Positions 1-10,396 are shown, numbered from the stretch's first letter. The stretch is 55,236 nt of DNA from Modestobacter lapidis (GCA_019779905.1 JABAKE010000022.1:1-55236), one strand, 5' to 3'. Notes: a model not told the origin generated them from the letters alone. Made by a program: numbers and translations.

Positions 1-123
1 TCATCCTCACGCCCACGCGGGCTCAGAACCCCGACGATCATGAACCCCGACAAGATCACGAAAGATCAAGGCTAGCCCGCCGGACCCCAGCCCGCCGGAG
101 CCGCGCCGCTCGGGCGGCGCCAC

Positions 124-129
124 TAGGGT
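124..129 (+). promoter_or_regulatory. Candidate -10 hexamer upstream of manB
   Basis: TAGGGT fits the actinobacterial TANNNT -10. It would give a transcript with a leader of about 48 bases before manB. Upstream, the 10-mer GAACCCCGAC occurs twice (26-35 and 42-51), which could be a regulator site. No -35 is obvious. Confidence 0.35.
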
Positions 130-183
130 CGACCCGGCCGCCGGTCGCACCGGCCGCGGCGGGGCGAGTGCGAGGGTGAGCTG

Positions 184-1566
184 TTGTCCGACCTGTCGTC
201 GATCATCAAGGCCTACGACGTGCGGGGCGTCGTCCCGGACCAGTGGGACGAGGGCGTGGCCCGTGCCATCGGCGCCGCCTTCGCCGAGTTCGTCCACCTG
301 GAGTCCGGCGCGACGGCGGTGGTGACCGCCCACGACATGCGCGACACCTCGGTGCCGTTGTCCCGGGCCTTCGCCGAGGGCGTCCTGGAGCGGGGCCTCG
401 ACGTCGTGGAGGCCGGCCTGGGCTCCACCGACATGCTGTACTTCGCCGCCGGCTCGCTGGACCTGCCCGGCGCGATGTTCACCGCCAGCCACAACCCGGC
501 CCGGTACAACGGCATCAAGCTCTGCCGGGCCGGCGCCGCGCCCATCGGCCAGGAGTCCGGGCTGGTGCGGATCCGCGAGTGGGCCGAGCAGCTGACCGAC
601 GAGCAGGGCAGCCGGCTCGAACGTGTGCCGGAGCGGGTGGGGTCGGTCACCGGCCGCGACGTGATCGACGAGTACGCCACCCACCTGCGCGGGCTGGTGG
701 ACCTGTCCGGCCTCCGGCCGCTGCGGGTGGTCGTCGACGCGGGGAACGGCATGGGTGGGCACACGGTCCCGGTGGTGCTGGCCGGGCTGCCGCTGATCGT
801 CGTCCCGATGTACTTCGAGCTCGACGGCTCGTTCCCGAACCACGAGGCCAACCCGCTGGACCCGGCCAACCTGGTCGACCTGCAGGCCGCCGTGATCGAG
901 CACGGCGCCGACATCGGGCTGGCCTTCGACGGCGATGCGGACCGGGTCTTTATCGTCGACGAGCGCGGCGAGGCGGTCAGCCCCTCGGCGATCACCGCGC
1001 TCGTGGCGGTGCGCGAGCTGGCCAAGGGAGCCGGGACGACGATCATCCACAACCTGATCACCTCGCGGGCGGTGCCCGAGATCGTCCGCGAGCACGGCGG
1101 GAACCCGGTCCGCACCCGGGTCGGGCACTCCTTCATCAAGGAGGAGATGGCCCGGACCGACGCGGTCTTCGGCGGTGAGCACTCGGCGCACTACTACTTC
1201 CGCGACTTCTGGCGTGCCGACACCGGGATGCTCGCCGCGATGCACGTGCTCGCGGCGCTGGGCGAGCAGTCCCGCCCGCTCTCGGAGCTCACCGCCGCCT
1301 ACAGCCGGTACGCCGCCTCCGGGGAGATCAACTCCACGGTCGCCGACGCCGCCGGCCGGATCGCCGCGGTGCGCGAGACCTGGGGCTCCCGCGAGGGCGT
1401 CACTCTCGACGAGCTGGACGGGCTGACCGTCCAGCTGCCCGACGGTGCCTGGTTCAACCTGCGGGCCAGCAACACCGAGCCGCTGCTGCGGCTGAACGTG
1501 GAGGCGCCGGACACGGCGCGGATGCGCGACGTGCGCGACGAGGTCCTGGAGGTGGTGCGGTCATGA
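184..1566 (+). CDS. manB: Phosphomannomutase/phosphoglucomutase
   Basis: This 460-residue enzyme interconverts mannose-6-phosphate and mannose-1-phosphate (possibly glucose phosphates too), feeding GDP-mannose for glycolipids and mannosylation. The phosphoserine loop TASHNPARYNGIK lies near residue 100 and the Mg-binding loop DGDADR near 250. A C-terminal substrate loop (RASNTEPLLRLNVE) is also present, so all four alpha-D-phosphohexomutase domains appear intact. The start is TTG; the nearby upstream GTG is out of frame. The stop overlaps the Trm112-like gene by 4 bases, and the SIS gene and manA follow, the same order as Rv3257c-Rv3255c. Whether mannose or glucose is preferred cannot be told from sequence. 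Confidence 0.95.
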   Translation: MSDLSSIIKAYDVRGVVPDQWDEGVARAIGAAFAEFVHLESGATAVVTAHDMRDTSVPLSRAFAEGVLERGLDVVEAGLGSTDMLYFAAGSLDLPGAMFTASHNPARYNGIKLCRAGAAPIGQESGLVRIREWAEQLTDEQGSRLERVPERVGSVTGRDVIDEYATHLRGLVDLSGLRPLRVVVDAGNGMGGHTVPVVLAGLPLIVVPMYFELDGSFPNHEANPLDPANLVDLQAAVIEHGADIGLAFDGDADRVFIVDERGEAVSPSAITALVAVRELAKGAGTTIIHNLITSRAVPEIVREHGGNPVRTRVGHSFIKEEMARTDAVFGGEHSAHYYFRDFWRADTGMLAAMHVLAALGEQSRPLSELTAAYSRYAASGEINSTVADAAGRIAAVRETWGSREGVTLDELDGLTVQLPDGAWFNLRASNTEPLLRLNVEAPDTARMRDVRDEVLEVVRS

Positions 1567-1781
1567 ACGAGCGGGACCCGAACGGCGGTGCGGGAGAGGC
1601 GACCCTGGGCATCGACCCGGCGTTGCTGGCCGTCCTGGCCTGCCCCGACACCCACCACAGCCCGCTCACCGTCGACGTGGCGGCCGCCGAGCTGGTCTGC
1701 GGCACCTGCTCCCGGGCGTTCCCGGTGCGCGACGGCATCCCGGTGCTGCTGCTGGACGAGGCGCGGCGGCGCACCGCATGA
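1563..1781 (+). CDS. Trm112-family small protein
   Basis: This 72-residue protein has the Trm112p-like pattern: LAVLACPDTHHSPL, then VCGTC, then FPVRDGIPVLL near the C-terminus. Such small proteins stabilise partner methyltransferases in other organisms. In actinobacteria this type is usually fixed between manB and the SIS gene, where its role is unknown. It overlaps manB by 4 bases (ATGA) and the following SIS gene by 4 bases, so the three are surely co-translated. The cysteines CPDT and CGTC could bind zinc. Confidence 0.85.
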   Translation: MNERDPNGGAGEATLGIDPALLAVLACPDTHHSPLTVDVAAAELVCGTCSRAFPVRDGIPVLLLDEARRRTA

Positions 1782-2923
1782 GCTCCGCGGAGCTCGCCGA
1801 GGAGGTCTTCGACGACCTGGACCTGCTGCGCTCGCGCGATCCACGGGGTCTGTTGCCGGCCGTCGCCGGCGCCGGGGCGCAGGTCCGCGAGACCGCCCGG
1901 TTGACCGGCGAGGTGGGCCTCGAGCGGGTCACCGCCGGAGGTCGCCCGCGGGGCCTGGTCATCGTCGCCCGCCGGGAGGGCGCGGTGGCCGCCATGGTGC
2001 TCCGGGCGCTGCTCGGCCCGGCCAGCCCGGTCACCGTCGACGTCGTCCCGGGCCCGGCGCTGCCGGTGTGGATGGGTGCCAGCGACGTCGCCGTCGTCGC
2101 CACCCGGACCGGAGCGGGCCGCTACGCGGTCGCCCCGGCGTACGAGGCCGCCCGCCGGGGCGTGGCCGTGGTGGGCATCGGTGCCGAGGACGCGCCGCTG
2201 CACGCCGCTTGTGCCCGTGCCCGCGCGCCCTACGTCGCGCTGCCGGCCTCCCGGGTGCGGCACACCACGCTGTGGTCGCTGCTCACCCCGATGCTGCTGC
2301 TGGCCGACCAGCTCGGGTTGCTGCCCGAGGGGGTTGCGGACACCGAGGTGGTGGCCGCGGCGCTGGACGAGATCGCCGCGGAGTGCGGGCCGGCCAGGGA
2401 GTCCTTCGTCAACCCGGCGAAGACCCTCGCCCTCGAGCTCCTCGACGCGCTACCGGTGATCGTCGCCGAGGGCCCGCTGGCCGGCGCGGCCGCCGGGCGG
2501 GTGGGCGACCAGCTGGCCACCCTCGCCGGCCTGCCCGTCACCGGCTTCCGGCTGCCCGACCAGCGGGTGGCCGCCCGCGCCGTGCTGGCCGGCCCGCTGG
2601 CGCCCGAGGGCGGCCAGGACGACTTCTTCCGCGACCGGGCGGACGACGCCGGCCGGCGGCTGCGGCTGCTGACCATCCGGGACGCCGACGCCGGCGACTC
2701 CGACGGTGCCTCCGAGCGGAAGCCGCGCTCGGCGGCCGAGGCAATGCAGGAGGTCCTCCGCACCGCCGCCGACTCCAACGTCCCGGTCAGCCGGCTGGCC
2801 GAGCACGGCGAGCCCGACCGGCACCCGCGGCTGTGCCAGCTGGCCCGGCAGCTCGCGGTCGCCGACTTCACCGCCGTCTACCTGGCCCTGGCCCTGGACC
2901 ACGAGCGCTCCCGCCCGTCCTGA
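1778..2923 (+). CDS. SIS-domain protein, phosphosugar isomerase-like (Rv3256c type)
   Basis: This 381-residue protein resembles the bacterial bifunctional phosphoglucose/phosphomannose isomerase family. It has an N-terminal SIS-like half (residues about 40-190) and a second SIS-like half with a helical C-terminus. It lies between the Trm112-like gene and manA, the position of Rv3256c. The expected role is in fructose-6-phosphate/mannose-6-phosphate handling or its regulation, but actinobacterial members are divergent and activity is not established. A 4-base overlap links it to the upstream gene, and a strong hairpin follows 23 bases after the stop. The assignment rests on context and overall family resemblance. 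Confidence 0.8.
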   Translation: MSSAELAEEVFDDLDLLRSRDPRGLLPAVAGAGAQVRETARLTGEVGLERVTAGGRPRGLVIVARREGAVAAMVLRALLGPASPVTVDVVPGPALPVWMGASDVAVVATRTGAGRYAVAPAYEAARRGVAVVGIGAEDAPLHAACARARAPYVALPASRVRHTTLWSLLTPMLLLADQLGLLPEGVADTEVVAAALDEIAAECGPARESFVNPAKTLALELLDALPVIVAEGPLAGAAAGRVGDQLATLAGLPVTGFRLPDQRVAARAVLAGPLAPEGGQDDFFRDRADDAGRRLRLLTIRDADAGDSDGASERKPRSAAEAMQEVLRTAADSNVPVSRLAEHGEPDRHPRLCQLARQLAVADFTAVYLALALDHERSRPS

Positions 2924-2946
2924 CCCGGCGCGCCGCTGCGGGTAGG

Positions 2947-2970
2947 CCCCGCCCGGTACAGCGGGCGGGG
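2947..2970 (+). terminator. Rho-independent-like hairpin after the manB/SIS operon
   Basis: CCCCGCCCG (2947-2955) pairs perfectly with CGGGCGGGG (2962-2970) around a 6-base loop. No T-tract follows, as is common for actinobacterial terminators. It suggests manA is transcribed from its own promoter. Confidence 0.6.
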
Positions 2971-3045
2971 GCACCCCCGCCGGGTGAGGCCGGCTGTGGT
3001 GCAGCTCGCCGCCGGTCGACGTGTACCGGGTGACCGGTACAGCCG

Positions 3046-3051
3046 TAGCCT
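3046..3051 (+). promoter_or_regulatory. -10 hexamer of manA, leaderless type
   Basis: TAGCCT lies 5 bases before GTG (3057) and 8 bases before ATG (3060). Transcription would start at or next to the start codon. No Shine-Dalgarno sequence is seen. Confidence 0.5.
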
Positions 3052-3059
3052 CTCGGGTG

Positions 3060-4235
3060 ATGTGGCAGCTCACCAGCACCGTGCGGCACTACCCGTGGGG
3101 CAGCCGGACGGTCATCCCCGAGCTGCTGGGGCTGGACTCGCCCGCCGCTGAGCCCTACGCGGAGCTCTGGATGGGCGCCCACCCCGACGCCCCGAGCCGG
3201 ATGGCCGACGGCACCCCGTTGGACGCGGCCATCGCGGCCGCGCCCGACGAACTGCTCGGGCCGGTGGTGAGCGCGCGGTTCGGTCCCCGGCTGCCCTTCC
3301 TCATGAAGGTGCTCGCCGCGGACCGGCCGCTGTCGCTGCAGGCGCACCCCACCCGCGAGCAGGCCGAGACGGGGTTCGCTGCCGAGGAGGCCGCCGGCGT
3401 TCCGAAGGACGACCCGACCCGCACCTTCAAGGACCCGTTCCACAAGCCGGAGATCCTGCTGGCGATCACCCCGGTCGAGGCACTGTGCGGGTTCCGGCCG
3501 GTCGAGGAGTCGCTGCACTGCCTGGCCAAGCTGCAACTGCCCGAGCTGATGCCCACCATCGCCGCGCTGGCCCGGGGCGGGCTGCGGACGGCGATCCCGC
3601 AGTTGCTCGCGCTGTCCACGAAGCGGCGCGAGTCACTGGTGAGCGCCGTCGCCGAGCGGGCCGCCAGCTTCGTCGCCGCGCACGACCCGGAGTTCATCAA
3701 CACCTACCGCTGGGCCGCGCAGCTGGCCGGCACCTACCCGGGTGACCCCGGCGTCGTCATCTCGCTGATGTGTAACCACCTCAAGCTGGCGCCCGGCGAG
3801 GCCGTGTTCCTGCCCGCCGGCAACCTGCACGCCTACCTGTGCGGCGCCGGCGTCGAGGTCATGGCCAGCTCCGACAACGTGCTGCGCGGGGGGCTGACCA
3901 CCAAGCACGTCGATCTCGCCGCGCTCATCGAGGTGGTCGACTTCAGCGACGGCAAGGTGCCCGTGCTGCACCCCGTGCTGGGCCCCGGCGGGCTGCGCTA
4001 CCCCGTGCCGGTGGAGGATTTCGACCTCACCCGGGTGGAGCTCGGCGTCGATGCCGGGGTGCTGACCACCGCCGGTCCGCAGGTGGTGCTGTGCGCACGG
4101 GGCGCCGCCGTGCTGGGCTCCGCCGACGGCGAGCTGGAGCTGACCCGCGGCCAGTCGGCGTTCGTGCCGGCCGGCGCGCCCCTGTCGGCCCGCGGGCCGG
4201 CGCTGCTGTACCGGGTGACCACCGCCCTGCGCTGA
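3060..4235 (+). CDS. manA: Mannose-6-phosphate isomerase, class I
   Basis: This 391-residue type I phosphomannose isomerase is a zinc enzyme converting fructose-6-phosphate to mannose-6-phosphate, the entry to the manB step. Visible family features are the N-terminal VRHYPWGSRTVIPELLG, zinc ligands in LQAHP and HKPE, and the catalytic region MASSDNVLRGGLTTKHVD followed by a C-terminal cupin. I chose ATG 3060 because it begins MWQL with the TAGCCT -10 just upstream; GTG 3057 would add one residue. A frame-open start at 3021 is less likely because it precedes the promoter. The stop is followed immediately by two palindromic elements. Confidence 0.93.
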   Translation: MWQLTSTVRHYPWGSRTVIPELLGLDSPAAEPYAELWMGAHPDAPSRMADGTPLDAAIAAAPDELLGPVVSARFGPRLPFLMKVLAADRPLSLQAHPTREQAETGFAAEEAAGVPKDDPTRTFKDPFHKPEILLAITPVEALCGFRPVEESLHCLAKLQLPELMPTIAALARGGLRTAIPQLLALSTKRRESLVSAVAERAASFVAAHDPEFINTYRWAAQLAGTYPGDPGVVISLMCNHLKLAPGEAVFLPAGNLHAYLCGAGVEVMASSDNVLRGGLTTKHVDLAALIEVVDFSDGKVPVLHPVLGPGGLRYPVPVEDFDLTRVELGVDAGVLTTAGPQVVLCARGAAVLGSADGELELTRGQSAFVPAGAPLSARGPALLYRVTTALR

Positions 4236-4236
4236 G

Positions 4237-4293
4237 AAAGGACCCCGTCCTCCTCACCCCTCGCACGCTCGGGGCGAGCCTCTGGACGGGGTC
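4237..4293. repeat. Dispersed palindromic element, copy 1a
   Basis: This copy begins 1 base after the manA stop. The outer arms are AGGACCCCGTCC and GGACGGGGTC, and the inner palindrome is CCCCTCGCACGCTCGGGG. It is the same family as the copies after ahcY, moeZ, the ATL gene and others, and probably acts as a transcription terminator. Confidence 0.85.
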
Positions 4294-4342
4294 ACTGCCC
4301 CCCACCGCTCGCAAGCTCGCGGCGGGACCCTGCAGAAGGGCC
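4294..4342. repeat. Dispersed palindromic element, copy 1b
   Basis: This is a second, shorter unit directly abutting copy 1a. Its centre is CCGCTCGCAAGCTCGCGG, with outer arms made of C-rich and GGGCC sequence. The two units together form a double hairpin between manA and ahcY. Confidence 0.75.
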
Positions 4343-4487
4343 GGACGGGGGAGGCGCGCGCGGCGGTACCCTCGATCCCGGTACGAGCCCCGCCGAAGCC
4401 TCGGCATGCTCGCTCAACCCCGCACACACCTCCCGCGCCCGCGCGCGCCCCGACCGGGGACGGCGCCCGGCCGGACACTGGAGCGAC
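4343..4487 (+). promoter_or_regulatory. ahcY promoter and leader region
   Basis: TACCCT at 4367-4372 is a reasonable -10, implying a leader of about 110 bases before ahcY. The leader holds a small hairpin (GCCGA 4392-4396 with TCGGC 4401-4405). I looked for an S-adenosylhomocysteine riboswitch and could not match its conserved core. The ribosome site is weak (CTGGAGCGAC). Confidence 0.35.
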
Positions 4488-5972
<1,485 letters not shown>

Positions 5973-6030
5973 GGAAGGACCCCGTCCTCCTCACCCCTCG
6001 CAAGCTCGGGGCGAGCCTCTGGACGGGGCC
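5973..6030. repeat. Dispersed palindromic element, copy 2
   Basis: This copy begins directly after the ahcY stop. It is nearly identical to copy 1a and copy 7b: AAGGACCCCGTCC, then CCCCTCGCAAGCTCGGGG, then GGACGGGGCC. It is a likely terminator separating ahcY from mtrA. Confidence 0.88.
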
Positions 6031-6062
6031 TGACCGTTCCAGCGGGTGCGGCTGGCATTCCG

Positions 6063-6091
6063 CCCCGCCCGGGGGACTCCACCGGGCGGGG
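6063..6091. terminator. Second hairpin between ahcY and mtrA
   Basis: CCCCGCCCG (6063-6071) pairs with CGGGCGGGG (6083-6091). The stem sequence is the same as in the hairpin before manA (2947-2970). It lies 30 bases before mtrA, so it may instead fold in the mtrA leader. Confidence 0.45.
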
Positions 6092-6121
6092 TGGACCGCT
6101 TCCCTGCCCGCGTCACGCAGA

Positions 6122-6838
6122 ATGGGTTCCGTGCCACCTTCCGCTCCCCCCGCGGGGACCAGCCGCGGCCGCGTCCTCGTCGTCGACGACGACGCCGCCC
6201 TCGCCGAGATGCTGGGCATCGTGCTGCGCCGGGAGGGGTACGAGCCGGCGTTCGTCTCCGACGGTGCCCGCGCCGTCGCCACCTTCCAGCAGCTGCGCCC
6301 CGACCTGGTGCTGCTCGACCTGATGCTGCCCGGTCGCAACGGCCTGCAGATCTGCGCGGACATCCGCACCCAGTCGACCGTGCCGATCGTCATGCTCACC
6401 GCCAAGGGCGACACCATCGACGTCGTCCAGGGCCTGGAGGCCGGTGCCGACGACTACGTGACCAAGCCGTTCAAGCCGGTCGAGCTGGTCGCGCGGGTGC
6501 GCGCCCAGCTGCGCCGCGGCGAGAACGGCCAGGCCGAGAACCTCACGATCGGGGACGTGCAGATCGACGTGCCGGCCCACCAGGTCACCCGCGGCGGCGC
6601 GCCGATCCCGCTCACGCCGTTGGAGTTCGACCTGCTGGTGGCGCTGGCCCGCAAGCCCCGGCAGGTGTTCACCCGCGAGCTGCTCCTGGAGCAGGTGTGG
6701 GGCTACCGGCACGCCGCCGACACCCGGCTGGTGAACGTGCACGTGCAGCGCCTGCGCGCCAAGGTCGAGCGCGATCCCGAGCGCCCCGAGGTCGTGCTCA
6801 CCGTCCGCGGCGTCGGCTACAAGGCCGGACCCCCGTGA
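6122..6838 (+). CDS. mtrA: Two-component response regulator MtrA
   Basis: This 238-residue OmpR/PhoB-family regulator is essential in mycobacteria, where it ties cell-wall remodelling and division to the MtrB sensor. The receiver domain (residues about 17-130) has the acidic pocket VVDDDAALAEM and the phosphoacceptor Asp66 in VLLDLMLPG, corresponding to Asp56 of M. tuberculosis. The winged-helix DNA-binding domain ends VLTVRGVGYKAGPP, almost identical to mycobacterial MtrA. ATG 6122 is chosen; GTG 6131 is possible. Regulator, sensor and lipoprotein follow in the standard mtrA-mtrB-lpqB order. Confidence 0.96.
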   Translation: MGSVPPSAPPAGTSRGRVLVVDDDAALAEMLGIVLRREGYEPAFVSDGARAVATFQQLRPDLVLLDLMLPGRNGLQICADIRTQSTVPIVMLTAKGDTIDVVQGLEAGADDYVTKPFKPVELVARVRAQLRRGENGQAENLTIGDVQIDVPAHQVTRGGAPIPLTPLEFDLLVALARKPRQVFTRELLLEQVWGYRHAADTRLVNVHVQRLRAKVERDPERPEVVLTVRGVGYKAGPP

Positions 6839-6868
6839 TCGCGGCACCGTCCGCGTGAGCCGGCCGAT

Positions 6869-8662
6869 GTGCACGGTGACCGGCCGGGCCACCGGCCGGT
6901 GAGGTCCGTGGCCGGGTCGCCGGTGGCCCGTGCCGGGGACCCCGCGCCCCGGCCGGACGACGTGATCCCGGGTGCGGCGGGCGGTGCCGACGGCGCGGCA
7001 CCGGATCCCGTGCCGGCGCGGCGACGCACCACGGTGGCCCGGCGGATGAGGTTGCGCCTGCGCCGCCGCGCGCTGCGCGCGCGGCGCACCGGTCGCCGGG
7101 TCGTCCGGGCCGGGCTCCGCGCCTGGCGGGCGTCGCTGCAGCTCCGGATCGGTGCCATCGCCGCGGTCGTCGCGGCGGTCGTGGTGGTGATCGTGAGCAT
7201 GGTGCTCTTCCGGCAGATCAGCGACCAGCTGCTCAGCGTGAAGCGTCAGGCCGCGGTCGACCAGTCCCTGGCCGGGGTGCTCTACGCCCAGTCCGAGGTC
7301 AGCGGGATCGCCACCGGCGACGCCGCGAGCGTCCGCTCGGCGCTGGACCGCGCGGTCCAGGGGCTGCGGTCCCGCGGCGGCGCGGCCGGTGACTTCGACG
7401 TCGTCATGCTGTACCGGTCCGGTGGCACCGAGCGACCGGCCTGGAGCCGGCCGCTGGTCTACGGCGCCCTGCCCGCCGACCTGCGTGCCCAGGTGGCCGA
7501 CGGGTCGCAGGCCTACCGGTACGCGATGGTGCCCGACGCCTCCGGAAACCCGGTGCCCACGCTGCTGGTCGGGGCGCCTGTCCCGGCCGACGGGCAGAGC
7601 GGTGACCGGGTCGAGGTCTACTTCGCCTTCCCGCTGGAACAGGAGCGGGAGAGCCTGGAGCTCATCCGCAGTACCGTGGTGATCAGCGGGATCGCCCTGG
7701 TGCTGTTCGTCGTCGGCATCGGCGTGCTGGTCACCCGGCTGGTGGTCGACCCGGTCCGGCGCGCCGCGGAGAGCGCGCAGCGGCTGGCCGAGGGGCGGTT
7801 GGAGGAACGGCTGCTGGTACGCGGCGAGGACGACCTGGCCCGGCTGGCGACCAGCTTCAACGCGATGGCCGACAGCCTCCAGCGGCAGATCACCCAGCTG
7901 GAGGCCCTGTCCCAGCTGCAGCAGCGGTTCACCTCCGACGTCTCGCACGAGCTGCGCACCCCGCTGACGACGGTGCAGATGGCCGCCGACGTGCTGCACG
8001 ACGCCCGCGGCGAGTTCGATCCGGCCGTGGCCCGGTCGGCCGAACTGCTGCACGCCGAGCTGGACCGCTTCGAGCGGCTGCTGTCCGACCTGCTGGAGAT
8101 CAGCCGCTACGACGCCGGGGCGGCGGTGCTGGCGGCCGAGCCCCAGGACCTCGCCCAGGTCGTCGACCGGGTGGTGGCCGGGATGTCGGCGCTGGCGCAG
8201 CGGCGGGGCTGCGAGCTGCGGGTGCGGGTTCCCGCGTCGCCGGTGATCGCCGAGGTCGAGGGACGGCGGGTGGAGCGCGTGCTGCGCAACCTCGTCGGCA
8301 ACGCCATCGAGCACGGCGCCGGAGAGCCGGTGGAGATCACCCTCGCCGCGTCCCGGACCGCTGCGGCGATGACCGTGCGCGACCACGGCATCGGGCTCAG
8401 CTCCGCGGACGCCCAGCACGTCTTCGACCGGTTCTGGCGGGCCGACCCCTCGCGGGTACGCACCGTGGGCGGCAGTGGGCTGGGCCTGTCGATCAGCCTG
8501 GAGGACACCCGGCTGCACGGCGGCTGGCTGCAGGTGTGGGGGCTGCCCGGCCAGGGCGCCCAGTTCCGGCTGACCCTGCCGCTCACCGTCGGTGCCGAGC
8601 TCACCGGTTCGCCGTTGCCGCTGCGCCCGGTTGGGCTGCGCCGCACCGGAGGGTCGTCGTGA
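6869..8662 (+). CDS. mtrB: Sensor histidine kinase MtrB
   Basis: This 597-residue membrane histidine kinase is the partner of MtrA. After a basic, arginine-rich N-terminus, a transmembrane helix lies near residues 95-115, followed by an extracellular sensor region, a second helix (about 270-290) and a HAMP linker. The dimerisation H-box is FTSDVSHELRTPLTTVQ, with His360 as phosphoacceptor. The ATP-binding domain shows the N-box (RNLVGNAIEHGAGE) and the G-box GGSGLGLSI. The start could also be GTG 6899, with a shorter N-terminus. The stop overlaps lpqB by 4 bases. Confidence 0.95.
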   Translation: MHGDRPGHRPVRSVAGSPVARAGDPAPRPDDVIPGAAGGADGAAPDPVPARRRTTVARRMRLRLRRRALRARRTGRRVVRAGLRAWRASLQLRIGAIAAVVAAVVVVIVSMVLFRQISDQLLSVKRQAAVDQSLAGVLYAQSEVSGIATGDAASVRSALDRAVQGLRSRGGAAGDFDVVMLYRSGGTERPAWSRPLVYGALPADLRAQVADGSQAYRYAMVPDASGNPVPTLLVGAPVPADGQSGDRVEVYFAFPLEQERESLELIRSTVVISGIALVLFVVGIGVLVTRLVVDPVRRAAESAQRLAEGRLEERLLVRGEDDLARLATSFNAMADSLQRQITQLEALSQLQQRFTSDVSHELRTPLTTVQMAADVLHDARGEFDPAVARSAELLHAELDRFERLLSDLLEISRYDAGAAVLAAEPQDLAQVVDRVVAGMSALAQRRGCELRVRVPASPVIAEVEGRRVERVLRNLVGNAIEHGAGEPVEITLAASRTAAAMTVRDHGIGLSSADAQHVFDRFWRADPSRVRTVGGSGLGLSISLEDTRLHGGWLQVWGLPGQGAQFRLTLPLTVGAELTGSPLPLRPVGLRRTGGSS

Positions 8663-10371
8663 GGCGGGTCCGCGGCGTGCTGGCGGCGCTGCTGGCCGGC
8701 GGGCTGCTGGCCGGGTGCAGCACGGTGCCCAGCAACTCCCCGACGGTCCGGATCACCCAGGTGGCGGAGGCCCCTGACGGACCCGTGGGCATCGAGCCGG
8801 TGCCGCCGGCCTCCGGGGCGGCGCCGGAGGAGGTCGTCGGCGGCTTCATCGACGCCAGCGCCAGCCTCATCCGCAACCATCCGGTGGCGCGGCAGTTCCT
8901 CACCGGGGAGGCCGCGCGCAGCTGGTCCGACAGCGGCGGCGTCACGGTCATCAGCGCCTCCTACTCGGCCGTGTCCACCCAGCAGGGCACGGTGGAGGTC
9001 ACCGCCGAACTGGTGGGCACCGTGGACAGCCGCGGGGTGTTCGAGGTCGGTGACGGCACGGTCTTCACCCGCTCGTTCACGCTGACCGATGACTCGGGGG
9101 AGTGGCGGATCACCGACCCCGAGGACGGACTGCTGCTCCTCCTGCCCGACTTCCAGCGCACCTACGACCAGGTCGACGCCTACTTCCTCGACCCGACCGG
9201 CAGCCGGCTGGTGCCCGACCCGCGCTTCCTCGTCACCGGCCAGGCCCAGCCGAACGCGCTCGTCGAGCGGCTGATCGCAGGGCCCTCGTCGGCCATCGCC
9301 GCCGGGGTCACCAACCCCCTGGCCGACGCCCGGCTGCGCACCACCGTGGCCAGTGACGGGCAGACCGCGACCGTGGACCTGACCGGCTTGGAGGATGCCT
9401 CCGATGCCCGCCTCGCGGCTCTCTCCGGGCAGCTGGTGTGGTCGCTGGAGCAGGTGGGGTTGCGCTCGGTGCGGGTGTTGCGCAACGGCCGGCCCCTCGG
9501 CCTGCCCGACGTGCCCCCGCTGCAGAGCGTCGACGACTGGGCCGGGCTGGCCCCCGACGTGTCCCCGGTGGAGGCGGTCGGCCACTACCTGGAGGCCGGC
9601 GCCCTGCGGCGGGCCGACGGGCAGCCGGCGCCCGGGCCGGCCGGCGAGGGGGCCTACGGGCTGGCCTCGGCCGCTGTCTCGGCCGACGCCCGCACCGGCG
9701 CGCTCGGCCTCACGGCCGGGGTGACGACCGCCGGTGGCACCGCCACGCTGATCGCCGGACCGTACGGCGGCGAGCTGGTCCCGGTGCTCACCGGCGGAAG
9801 TTTCACCGAGCCCACCGCGGCGGGCACCCGGCCGGAGATCTGGACGGTGCGGGACGGCTCGGAGGTGATCCGGTTGCCCTCCGGTGGTGCCCCGCAGACG
9901 GTGAACGCCCCCACCCTGGCCGGCCTGGGCCGGGCCACGTTGTTCCAGCTGTCGCCCGACGGCGTGCGGGCGGCGGTGGTCGTGGAGACCGTGCAGGGCG
10001 GCCGGCTCCTGGTCGGGACCGTGGTCCGCACCGACGACGTCGTCACCGTGCGCGATCTCCGGTCGGTCACGCCGTCGTTGAGCCAGGTGATCGACGTGGC
10101 CTGGCGGAGCCCGGGGTCGTTGCTCGTGCTGGCCGGTGATCCGGGGGAGCAGCGCACGGTGCCCTACTCGGTCGGGGTCGACGGCTGGGGGCTCACCACG
10201 GTGACCACCGCCGGACTGCCCGGACAGCCGACCGCCATCGCCGCCGCCCCCAGCCGGCAGCCGCTGGCGGCGGCGGACGGCACGGTCTGGCTGCTGGCCG
10301 GGGGGAACTGGGTCACGCTGGTGCGCGGCGAGCAGCCGCTGACGGGCACGGCGCCCTTCTACCCGGTCTGA
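8659..10371 (+). CDS. lpqB: Lipoprotein LpqB
   Basis: This 570-residue lipoprotein is the accessory factor of MtrAB; in mycobacteria LpqB binds MtrB and tunes MtrA phosphorylation. The start GTG 8659 overlaps the mtrB stop (GTGA) and gives a clean lipoprotein signal: RRVRG, a hydrophobic run, then the lipobox LLAGC with the modified cysteine near residue 17. A GerMN domain (about residues 170-310) and a C-terminal beta-propeller-like half follow. A longer frame-open start upstream runs through mtrB and is rejected. A hairpin terminator lies just after the stop. Confidence 0.94.
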   Translation: MRRVRGVLAALLAGGLLAGCSTVPSNSPTVRITQVAEAPDGPVGIEPVPPASGAAPEEVVGGFIDASASLIRNHPVARQFLTGEAARSWSDSGGVTVISASYSAVSTQQGTVEVTAELVGTVDSRGVFEVGDGTVFTRSFTLTDDSGEWRITDPEDGLLLLLPDFQRTYDQVDAYFLDPTGSRLVPDPRFLVTGQAQPNALVERLIAGPSSAIAAGVTNPLADARLRTTVASDGQTATVDLTGLEDASDARLAALSGQLVWSLEQVGLRSVRVLRNGRPLGLPDVPPLQSVDDWAGLAPDVSPVEAVGHYLEAGALRRADGQPAPGPAGEGAYGLASAAVSADARTGALGLTAGVTTAGGTATLIAGPYGGELVPVLTGGSFTEPTAAGTRPEIWTVRDGSEVIRLPSGGAPQTVNAPTLAGLGRATLFQLSPDGVRAAVVVETVQGGRLLVGTVVRTDDVVTVRDLRSVTPSLSQVIDVAWRSPGSLLVLAGDPGEQRTVPYSVGVDGWGLTTVTTAGLPGQPTAIAAAPSRQPLAAADGTVWLLAGGNWVTLVRGEQPLTGTAPFYPV

Positions 10372-10374
10372 CCC

Positions 10375-10396
10375 GGGGACGACGGCGGTCGTCCCC
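10375..10396 (+). terminator. Terminator hairpin of the mtrAB-lpqB operon
   Basis: GGGGACGAC (10375-10383) pairs perfectly with GTCGTCCCC (10388-10396) across the tetraloop GGCG. It starts 4 bases after the lpqB stop codon. Confidence 0.75.

Noticed and set aside
4343-4487. S-adenosylhomocysteine riboswitch in front of ahcY
   Set aside because: The leader has a small GCCGA/TCGGC hairpin, but I could not match the conserved core of the SAH riboswitch (GAGGAGCG and its partner strands). Only a covariance-model search could settle it.
6113-8518. 801-codon open frame opposite mtrB
   Set aside because: The composition is the mirror of a GC-rich gene with strong codon bias (H, R, G, Q-rich translation), it matches no family, and mtrA and mtrB are unmistakable.
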